From contig CP136068.1 in NCBI GenBank assembly GCA_032622095.1, positions 2,769,314 through 2,833,313 of the forward strand: a stretch of 64,000 nucleotides of DNA, read 5' to 3'. Below the pieces are notes generated by a model, which was not told where the DNA came from, did not search any database, and saw only the letters and a program-made list of their open reading frames with translations. This document shows, one piece after another, positions 12,601 to 24,600 of this stretch (within the stretch, counting starts at the first letter, position 1; each line of letters begins with the position of its first letter). The stretch is from Siphonodentalium dalli (taxonomy: Eukaryota > Mollusca > Scaphopoda > Gadilida > Siphonodentaliidae). A program made the translations under genes and the position numbers.

Positions 12601-15600
12601 TTGGCCTAACAATATTTACATTGACCATGTAAGCCAGTGCATTCTCTTATATATACTAGGCTCCCTATGAGAGACACTCATATATAAAAGAATGCACTGG
12701 CACATGATCTTTAATCTGCACCAGTGCAGCTCCCGTTATCATTGAAGTCAACAGAAAACTGCATTATATTCATATTTTCACTTGGTTTCAGTTGTTTGTG
12801 CGAGCGTTTGTTCATATTTTCACTTTGTTTCAGTTGTTTGTGCGAGCGTTTGTTATAAGTGGGCGTTATTATATTCATATTTTCACTTTGTTTCAGTTGT
12901 TTGTGCGAGCGTTTAACTGCATTATATTCATATTTTCACTTGGTTTCAGTTGTTTGTGCGAGCGTTTATTATATATTATATTTATATATATTCATATTTT
13001 CACTTGGTTTCAGTTGTTTGTGCGAGCGTTTATTATATATTATATTTATTATATATTCATATTTTCACTTTGTTTCAGTTGTTTGTGCGAGCGTTTGTTA
13101 TAAGTGGGCGTTATTATATTCATATTTTCACTTCGTTTCAGTTGTTTGTGCGAGCGTTTGCGAAGGATGGTAGCAGTAAAAGCATAATGGTGGATGAGAA
13201 AATGAGCGTTGGTCAGGTGTGCAGCACGCTAGCTGATAAAAACCACATCAAACTACATGCCGATCTCTCTGTCGTCGAACAAATGCCGGAACTGTCTCTC
13301 GGTATGTTTATATAATAACCACATGAGCGTTGGTCAGGTGTGCAGCACGCTAGCTGATAAAAACCACATCAAACTACATGCCGATCTCTCTGTCGTCGAA
13401 CAAATGCCGGAACTGTCTCTCGGTATGTTTATATAAAAACCACATCAAACTACATGCCGATCTCTCTGTCGTCGAACAAATGCCGGAACTGTCTCTCGGT
13501 ATGTTTATATAAAAACCACATCAAACTACATGCCGATCTCGCTGTCGTCGAACAAATGCTGGAACTGTCTCTCAGTATGTTAATTCTATAAAAGTTTTAT
13601 GGTGCCCACATCAGAATGAGCAATGGGGGTTGACACAGTGTCCTGGGCCCGCAAACAAGGCACCATACATGTACCTTGCTCCCCAGAAGCTTATATTATG
13701 CTATTATGCAGTTGTCGCCCGCGATTGAGTGAGACACGGGGATTTGTCGCCCCCCTCGAGACCTGGAATGTCACCCGAGGGCCAGCAGGCCCGAAGGTGA
13801 CATTCCAGGTCGAGGGCGGCGACAAATCCCCGTGTCTCATGAAAACAAGGGTGACAACTGTTTTGTTATCTGACAAAGGTAAGTACACACGAACCTCCTC
13901 AATGACAGACCTATAAGTGCGCTCACTCGTATATTCTTAATCCAGTTCGAAGAGTTAATTTTATGTTGGAATCCCCGCTTTTTAGAAACCAAAACATTCA
14001 CAATTTGGATCAATTAACACTTCCATCATTTGCGCAGCTATTGTCCGGTCAGTTTGCTGGTCGCATGGTGTGAATCGGTTCACGGAGAGAGGAGCAAAGC
14101 AATTTCGAAGTAGAGTAGCCATGCGGCGAAATGTTCAGTTTCATTGTAAAATTGTAAATTGATAAACAGTAAAGAGTGGCTATTTGATCTTTAGAGAAAG
14201 AAACTTATTTGTAACGTATGTACATAATGTGTGCAAGGTTTATTATATTTTCAGTAACTTTTTCTGCCAAAATAATAATCGTATCCCCACTCCCGGATGC
14301 GCCGCGGTGTTATCCTACTCCCAGAGGTTTATCCTACTCCCAGCGATGACGGACTATTTATCCCAACGTCGCGAGCACGTTCCTAGTTACGTAATCTTCA
14401 AGCAGTTCAACTTCAAGTTCCGTTCCACGGATATTCGGGTGCAGATTCCAAATAACAGTGAGCAGTGATATCTCATAGAACTCCGAAGGCTTATCAACAC
14501 AATGACATTCTAAACAGTTACTAATTTAATCAATAAAGTTTGTTGTTTGTTTGAAAAATCCGTCCCAAACAATCCCTTTGAAGTTGTTGGCAATAGGAGT
14601 GATCCATCAATGAAATGACGTCACTTTCCTTGTATGGGGTAAAATACTATTGCGCGCGCCGGCAATAGTAAAAAGTCATGAATGAATGACGTTATCTATT
14701 TACCTTATTTTGGTTGTTATGTTATCATTGCGCGTAATTTTAACGGAAACATTTAGGTCAATGTTCAGAATCAGAAACATCGCATCAATGCATTTTATTA
14801 GAGTTGTGTCGTGACAAACTGTTGTGGAAAATATAATAAACATAATAGTTAACTTTCATCAGCGACAAACGAAGTTTCTCCTCATGAAAAATAATCCTCC
14901 GCATCTCACTAGAGGAGAAACTTCATTCGTCGCTGATGGCATATAACTATTGTCTATTTATCCCACCGTATTTAGTATTGATATAAAAATGTCCAATATG
15001 AAAATTACACCTTACGTAATAACTCCATTTATACATAGCGTGCTTTAATTGCGAATTAAAAACAACAATTATGCAAATTAGCAAACACCACAGTTCGCGG
15101 TTGTTACGAAACGGTTGGGGTTATAAAAAGAGTGTTTTCGGAAATTCTTAGAGAGTTGTGAGGGAATCTGCACGTTGAGTTCTTCGTAGTTCTATGTTTA
15201 CTGGTAATCGCTGAGTGGTCCCTCGAGGGTAACAAGTGATTTGCGGCCTGCCATGTGACACACCATCAGCCAATCAGAAGAGAGGAAAATGGGATGAAGG
15301 ATAACAATATGCATTATTATGCTAATGATGAACAGATAGTCTGCCATCAGAACAGTTTTTGTCAGTCCAAAATTAAAATAGTATAAAATAAAAATTGTAG
15401 AAACCCTGAATCTCAGGTGGGGTGAAGGAGAAGATCATTCGATCTTTTTGACCATCCCGGGTGCTTCGCGCCCAACCACTCTCCTCTCCTGAATCTCAGG
15501 TCATGTAATTATAATATATTCATTATTCATACAATTGTTAAGTTGTCACCTTTCAAAAAAGATAACAATGCACAGGATCTTTAATGTTGCACCAGCGCAG

Positions 15601-18600
15601 CTTCTGTCATCAAAGGTTTAAAATATTGCCTATGTTCTTTTTGTTAATTGTCATATATATTTTTTTCTTTCAGAGCGAATATTGGAGGATCATGATTCGT
15701 TGGTAGAAAACATGGTGATGTGGACGAGAGATTCCAAAAATAAAATCCTGTTCGAAACTCGGTCCGAAAAATATGACTTGTTCAAGAACCCGGAGGTATG
15801 ATATAGGATTCATCTGGAGACTGACTAAGGTCTCATAAATTTAACTTTTTGATGGTCCGTTACTTGATTCCAATTTATTCATTATTGGGATCTACAGCTA
15901 ATATTATAAAATTAACAAACTACCTAACCTTAGGCTATATGATCTTACTAACTACTAAATAATAATAATATATCCATTTGTATAGCACCCTCTACAATTA
16001 ATTCATTTAAATACGCTTCACCCTAATTATTATCCCAGCCATAGGAAGCCACCCCATGCTACAACGGAAGCGTGCACATATTAAGCGTTTATCACAGATA
16101 TGGTACATCACATGTTTAACCCTTTACCCAACAAAACGGCCAAAAACGCCCAAATAAAGCTTCAACAGCCTAAAATATCTTCGGTCTGTCTCAATAACAC
16201 CATACAAATATGGATATCATTGGAACCGGTTCATTGACCACATTGTGATGGTTACAGTTATGCCCTGTGCCAATGCATTCTCTTATATATGCGAGTCGAC
16301 CATAGGTCGCCTCGCATATATAAGAGATTACATTCGCCTAACACTTTTTACCATTTTTTCTTACATTCTTTAACAATTTTATAATTTTTTCTTACATTTT
16401 TTAACAATTTTTATAATTTTTTCTTACATTTTTTAACAATTTTTATAATATTTCACGACCATGCACACAGGCATGGGAAACAGGAATTTGACTGCTTTGT
16501 CTAACATCACTACAGATTACTTTCATAACTGAATGGGAGAATTTATTCAGTAATCACAAAGTTATGTAAATAGGTCACCTTGCATATATAAGAGAATGCA
16601 TTGGCCTAACAAATTTTATAAATTTTTTATAATTGTTAAAAAATGTATGAAAAAATTATATAAAATTGTTAAAGAATGTAAGAAAAATTGTTAGGCCAAT
16701 GCATTCTCTTATATCTGCGAGGCAACCTATGGTCGACTCGCATATATAAGAGAATTAATTGGCACAGGGTCTTTAATGTTGCTCCAGTGCAGCTCCCATT
16801 ATGTTTATTCAGTAATCACAGAGTTAATGTAACAAAAATGTTGCCAAATTTCCAGAGAAATCAAAGAAATTGATCAGTTTATGCTCAAAAACAGTTTTAA
16901 TTCTAAATAATCTTGATTCCACTGAAGACAAGGAAATTTAGTGAATTTGATAACCTTAACCTAATTTTTCGGTGGTGACCTGGACGTGTGCCACATGAAT
17001 AAGATTCTCGTGAAGATAATCGTGACTAATCTAAATCTCATACTTGTTTTCAAACACACCATACACCCAAGCCTGCAAATAGTGTGTCTGTCATTTGCAG
17101 AATGAGGTCCCCAGAGGGTGAATTTAGTGACTCTATCCCGCATAGCGGGCTAGCATCACCAAATTCATCCTCTGGAGACCTCATTCTGCTTGGGCCTCAT
17201 ATTCTGGGAAGTATCTATAGTCTCAAATTAAAATTGTTTTTAGTTACGCTTTCCCTTCTGGGAGGTTTCTATATCACTTAATTTGCTGAAGATAAAATGC
17301 ATAATCGAGGTGCCCAATGGGTGAACATCACAAACTTCAACTGGGGAATTGCAATCTGATCCCATGTCTCCCATAGAAGTTGAGGGCCTAAGCAGAATGA
17401 GGTTCCCAGAGGGTGAATTTAGTGATGCTAGCCCGCTATGCAGGATAGCGTCACTAAATTCACCCTCTGGGGACCTCATTCTGCAAATGACAGACACGCT
17501 ATTTGCCGGCTTGTATACACCTCACACCACAAGAGAGTCACGCTGTTTTTTGTCTGTTATCACCTCATTTCAATCAGCTAGTTAGCTGTAAATAGCCCCA
17601 TCGATGCCAGGTTACGCTACTCACAAATTTCTGCATGAGTCAGTTAATATTTTTGTTAATTAAAGTTTTAATCATGAGACTGGTGGGTGTAGCGCTTCAT
17701 ATCACATTAGTATGTTGTGTATCAAGGCATTATATAAAATAGGGCAAATTAACTTGAGATAGCTTCATAATCAAGTGTACAGTTATGCCCTAAATAATCG
17801 ACTCCTTAACCACAGCAGAATTATGAGCTTTCCGATGAATGGCAACAAGCAATATTTCTGACTGAATCCTGAAAAATTACCATTAATTCTGCTGTGGTTT
17901 AGGGATTGATTATTTAGGGCATTACTGTATTTGGTGATGAGTTGGAATTTGAGAATAGGTGATTAACCCTGTCATGAAGGAAACTGAGCTGGTGCAGCAT
18001 TAAATATCATCCTGTGCCAGTGCATTCTCTTATATATGCGAGTCTCCCATAGGGAGGCTCACATATACAAAAGAATGCACTGGCTTACAAGGTCATGGTA
18101 AATATTGTTAGACCAATGTATTCTCTTATATATGTGAGGTGCCCTTTGGGAGACTCACATATATAAAAGGCACAGGGTTTTTCCTATGGGAGACTTGCAT
18201 ATATAAGAGAATGCATTGGCACAGGGTTTTTGCTAAATTTCAGGAAGCTCCAGTCATGAAAGGGTTAACCCTTTCAGTGCTAGGGGCCGATCTCATCGGC
18301 CCTAATTTACGGTCTGTAAAATCGTCCCTAAAAATTGATTTTTTTTGGGTGTGCTTAAGCATGCAATAGCGAATTTAAAAACAAACTGGATAAAACCTTA
18401 GGGTCATGTTATAACTCAAAACAATCACCAATTATTCATAGTAATAATTTTGATGCCCATGAAATACGTAAGATTCCCTGGCACTAAACCTACAAAATAA
18501 GTCGGGTAAAGAATATAAGAAAAAATTATTAAAATTGTAAAAAATAATAACAAATGATAAAAAATTGTTAGGCCAATGCATTCTCTTATATATGCGAGGC

Positions 18601-21600
18601 GACCTATGGTCGACTCGCATATATAAGAGAATACATTGGCACAGGGTATATGGGTTGATACAAAAATCGGACTTGGCACTCAAAGGGTTAAGAAATGAGT
18701 AGTTAACCCTTTTGACAACTAGATACTTACTTATTTGTAGTAACCAGATTCCTAATCATTCATTTGTAGCAGTTTTCAGCTTATATGTTCGAATAACTAA
18801 ATTCAAGCCAAATTACAGCCAAATTTTTAAGTTTTGCTGTTAATAAGTTTATTAATTGTTAAGTTTAGTAATCATATATAATATTAATTATATATAATTG
18901 TTAAGTTTAATAAATTGTTAAATTTTAGGGCTTTTCCAATCACCCTTGATTCTCAAATGTTAAGAGAAAATAGTATAATCATGATAATGTATAACATAGT
19001 ATAATCTTGGTACTGTATAACATAGTATAATCTAGGTACTGTATAACATAGTATAATCTTGGTACTGTATAACATAGTATAATCTTGGTACTGTATAACA
19101 TAGTATAATCTTGGTACTGTATAACATAGTATAATCTTGGTACTGTATAACATAGTATAATCTTGGTACTGTATAACATAGTATAATCTTGGTACTGTAT
19201 AACATAGTATAATCTTGGTACTGTATAACATAGTATAATCTTGGTACTGTATAACATAGTATAATCTTGGTACTGTATAACATAGTATAATCTTGGTACT
19301 GTATAACATAGTATAATCTTGGTACTGTATAACATACATGTAGTATAATATTGGTACTGTATAACATAGTATAATCTTGGTACTGTATAACATAGTATAA
19401 TCTTGGTACTGTATAACATAGTATAATCTTGGTACTGTATAACATAGTATAATCTTGGTACTGTATAACATACATGTAGTATAATATTGGTACTGTATAA
19501 CATAGTATAATCTTGGTACTGTATAACATAGTATAATCTTGGTACTGTATAACATAGTATAATCTTGGTACTGTATAACATAGTATAATCTTGGTACTGT
19601 ATAACATAGTATAATCTTGGTACTGTATAACATAGTATAATCTTGGTACTGTATAACATAGTATAATCTTGGTACTGTATAACATAGTATAATCTTGGTA
19701 CTGTATAACATAGTATAATCTTGGTACTGTATAACATAGTATAATCTTGGTACTGTATAACATAGTATAATCTTGGTACTGTATAACATAGTATAATCTT
19801 GGTACTGTATAACATAGTATAATCTTGGTACTGTATAACATAGTATAATCTTGGTACTGTATAACATAGTATAATCTTGGTACTGTATAACATAGTATAA
19901 TCTTGGTACTGTATAACATAGTATAATCTTGGTACTGTATAACATAGTATAATCTTGGTACTGTATAACATAGTATAATCTTGGTACTGTATAACATAGT
20001 ATAATCTTGGTACTGTATAACATAGTATAATCTTGGTACTGTATAACATAGTATAATCTTGGTACTGTATAACATAGTATAATCTTGGTACTGTATAACA
20101 TAGTATAATCTTGGTACTGTATAACATAGTATAATCTTGGTACTGTATAACATAGTATAATCTTGGTACTGTATAACATACATGTAGTATAATATTGGTA
20201 CTGTATAACATAGTATAATCTTGGTACTGTATAACATAGTATAATCTTGGTACTGTATAACATAGTATAATCTTGGTACTGTATAACATAGTATAATCTT
20301 GGTACTGTATAACATAGTATAATCTTGGTACTGTATAACATACATGTAGTATAATATTGGTACTGTATAACATAGTATAATCTTGGTACTGTATAACATA
20401 GTATAATCTTGGTACTGTATAACATAGTATAATCTTGGTACTGTATAACATAGTATAATCTTGGTACTGTATAACATAGTATAATCTTGGTACTGTATAA
20501 CATAGTATAATCTTGGTACTGTATAACATAGTATAATCTTGGTACTGTATAACATACATGTAGTATAATATTGGTACTGTATAACATAGTATAATCTTGG
20601 TACTGTATAACATAGTATAATCTTGGTACTGTATAACATAGTATAATCTTGGTACTGTATAACATAGTATAATCTTGGTACTGTATAACATACATGTAGT
20701 ATAATATTGGTACTGTATAACATAGTATAATCTTGGTACTGTATAACATAGTATAATCTTGGTACTGTATAACATAGTATAATCTTGGTACTGTATAACA
20801 TAGTATAATCTTGGTACTGTATAACATACATGTAGTATAATATTGGTACTGTATAACATAGTATAATCTTGGTACTGTATAACATAGTATAATCTTGGTA
20901 CTGTATAACATAGTATAATCGTGGTACTGTATAACATAGTATAATCTTGGTACTGTATAACATACATGTAGTATAATATTGGTACTGTATAACATAGTAT
21001 AATCTTGGTACTGTATAACATAGTATAATCTTGGTACTGTATAACATAGTATAATCTTGGTACTGTATAACATACATGTAGTATAATATTGGTACTGTAT
21101 AACATAGTATAATCTTGGTACTGTATAACATAGTATAATCTTGGTACTGTATAACATAGTATAATCTTGGTACTGTATAACATAGTATAATCTTGGTACT
21201 GTATAACATAGTATAATCTTGGTACTGTATAACATAGTATAATCTTGGTACTGTATAACATAGTATAATCTTGGTACTGTATAACATAGTATAATCTTGG
21301 TACTGTATAACATAGTATAATCTTGGTACTGTATAACATAGTATAATCTTGGTACTGTATAACATAGTATAATCTTGGTACTGTATAACATAGTATAATC
21401 TTGGTACTGTATAACATAGTATAATCTTGGTACTGTATAACATAGTATAATCTTGGTACTGTATAACATAGTATAATCTTGGTACTGTATAACATAGTAT
21501 AATCTTGGTACTGTATAACATAGTATAATCTTGGTACTGTATAACATACATGTAGTATAATATTGGTACTGTATAACATAGTATAATCTTGGTACTGTAT

Positions 21601-24600
21601 AACATAGTATAATCTTGGTACTGTATAACATAGTATAATCTTGGTACTGTATAACATAGTATAATCTTGGTACTGTATAACATACATGCAGTATAATATT
21701 GGTACTGTATAACATAGTATAATCTTGGTACTGTATAACATAGTATAATCTTGGTACTGTATAACATAGTATAATCTTGGTACTGTATAACATAGTATAA
21801 TCTTGGTACTGTATAACATACATGTAGTATAATATTGGTACTGTATAACATAGTATAATCTTGGTACTGTATAACATAGTATAATCTTGGTACTGTATAA
21901 CATAGTATAATCGTGGTACTGTATAACATAGTATAATCTTGGTACTGTATAACATACATGTAGTATAATATTGGTACTGTATAACATAGTATAATCTTGG
22001 TACTGTATAACATAGTATAATCTTGGTACTGTATAACATAGTATAATCTTGGTACTGTATAACATAGTATAATCTTGGTACTGTATAACATACATGTAGT
22101 ATAATATTGGTACTGTATAACATAGTATAATCTTGGTACTGTATAACATAGTATAATCTTGGTACTGTATAACATAGTATAATCTTGGTACTGTATAACA
22201 TAGTATAATCTTGGTACTGTATAACATAGTATAATCTTGGTACTGTATAACATAGTATAATCTTGGTACTGTATAACATAGTATAATCTTGGTACTGTAT
22301 AACATAGTATAATCTTGGTACTGTATAACATAGTATAATCTTGGTACTGTATAACATAGTATAATCTTGGTACTGTATAACATAGTATAATCTTGGTACT
22401 GTATAACATAGTATAATCTTGGTACTGTATAACATAGTATAATCGTGGTACTGTATAACATAGTATAATCTTGGTACTGTATAACATAGTATAATCTTGG
22501 TACTGTATAATCTTGGTACTGTATAACATAGTATAATCTTGGTACTGTATAACATAGTATAATCTTGGTACTGTATAACATAGTATAATCTTGGTACTGT
22601 ATAACATAGTATAATCTTGGTACTGTATAACATAGTATAATCTTGGTACTGTATAACATAGTATAATCTTGGTACTGTATAACATAGTATAATCGTGGTA
22701 CTGTATAACATAGTATAATCTTGGTACTGTATAACATAGTATAATCGTGGTACTGTATAACATAGTATAATCTTGGTACTGTATAACATAGTATAATCGT
22801 GGTACTGTATAATCAATTTCTTCAGCTGACTCAGCTGGCTGACTGGGAATATATCTTAAATCCTTTTGTTTTGTAGAAGTATTTACTGCTAGGATCATCT
22901 TCAGAGAAAGGTGCTTCGTTAGATCCCAAACAACGGCAGAAACTTCTCGAGGTGAGCATTTAATTATACCACAGAACGTCATGAGAATTTTGTTAACCCT
23001 TTCATGACGAGACCTGAGCTGGTGCAGCATTAAAGACTGTGCCAGTGCATTCTCTTATATATATGAGTCTCCAAGAAGGAGCCTCGCATATATAAGAGAA
23101 TGCACTGGCTTACAATGTCAAGGTAAATATTGTTAGGCCAATGTATTCTCTTATATATGCAAGGCTCCCTATGTGAGACTCGCATATATACGAGAATGCA
23201 TCAGTCATCAGTGCATTGTTCTGTCTGTCTGGGGCTCCATAAAGGATTATTAAAAATATGTCTTTAAATTAATTTCCTTCTATGAAATATTTTATTTTTA
23301 TTTTCCCAAAATCCACCATCACTGCATCCATTTGTTTCCAAAGTACATTTCAACATACAATCATCTGGATCCATCAGTTATATAATCTAGTGTGGAAATA
23401 AATATCGTCTGATGCCTGCGATTCTATAAATCATTGTTAAATTGTTAAATTGCCGATAACTCTAAGAGATATTACGCACCTTCTGTGATTGGACAGTTGA
23501 TAAATTCCATTTTGAATAGTTAATCATATTCACAAATCTGCTTACGTCTGCTTTCTTCATTAGAGATCTATTATTTGATAAAGGATAGAGAGAATTCAAT
23601 ACATGAGTTATTACAAAGAATTATTTGAGATAGAAAGAGACACGGATTTCTTGTAAGAGTTGATAAAATCAAACTTGAAAGGTTCACTATAAAACACAAC
23701 ATTCACAAAATTGGTTACATCTGAATTGTTCTTTAGAGATCTATCATTTATTTAATAAAGCTCACAATATCATTATGAGTTACATAGAATATACAGCAGA
23801 CATGGGTCTCATGTAACAGTTGATCAAATCAGATTTGAAAGGTTCACTATAAAACTCCATTTACAATTTGGTTGTGTCTGAATTGTCCATTAGTGATTTA
23901 TCACTGTTAGGGCCCAGGACCATATGAGTTATTACAAATAACATCTTAGACAGATGAAAACATAATTTTCTTGTAATTTCTTTTTAAGCAATGACTTTGA
24001 CCTTAGATGGTGATCTGTCTGACTTGAGAAAAATCTTGGCAATTGTACGTTCTGAGTGAAAAAATATCATGTTTTTATCTTGACAAGTGATTTCCTCTTA
24101 TATAATCCTGAATGAACCATAGTTCGTAGAAATAAACAGGACTTAACTCCCTTTATAGCCTAAAGGGAAATTTAATCTTGAAAATACTCGAAGTTTTGGA
24201 ACTTTAATATGGAATTTTATCATTGGATATCTGTATTTATTATATGCTAAGCTATCAAATAGTAGTATTTTTGCATCAGATAAAATCTTATCTGTCTAGT
24301 GAGATATCGATATCTCACTCGCAAATATCCGCGCTAAAATTAAAAGTGATTCTGTTTCTTTGTGGAAGACTAAAAGTCCCCGAGTGTTCAGGTTGAAAAC
24401 ATTGTTATATGTGATCAATTAAATGTTTCTGTTAAACATACTGATGTTAACCTCTTTATCCCCTCAACCAATCTGTCTGAAAAATGGAACTATTTCATAT
24501 GCACAAGCTCACTACCATGGCTGTGCTTGGGTATACAAATTTGTAGTTTTTAGTCTTCTTTGGGGTTGATCCGTGGGTCAACTCAGCTGAGCATATAATA

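Noticed and set aside
12792-13315. Overlapping 100-120-codon frames across the RA acceptor repeats
   Set aside because: They read through repeated intronic acceptors; only the part from 13142 is coding.
14184-14468. 94-codon frame in an MRL intron
   Set aside because: No family signature and no convincing splice sites; possibly an old transposon fragment.
17084-17497. Recurrent frames containing ICRMRSPEGEFSD
   Set aside because: The peptide is the translation of the hAT-like MITE end palindrome and occurs at every copy.
18953-23030. Three overlapping minus-strand open frames of 1250-1330 codons
   Set aside because: They are the three readings of the 26-bp satellite; tyrosine/isoleucine-rich repeats with no codon bias, and the last runs through a genuine plus-strand exon.
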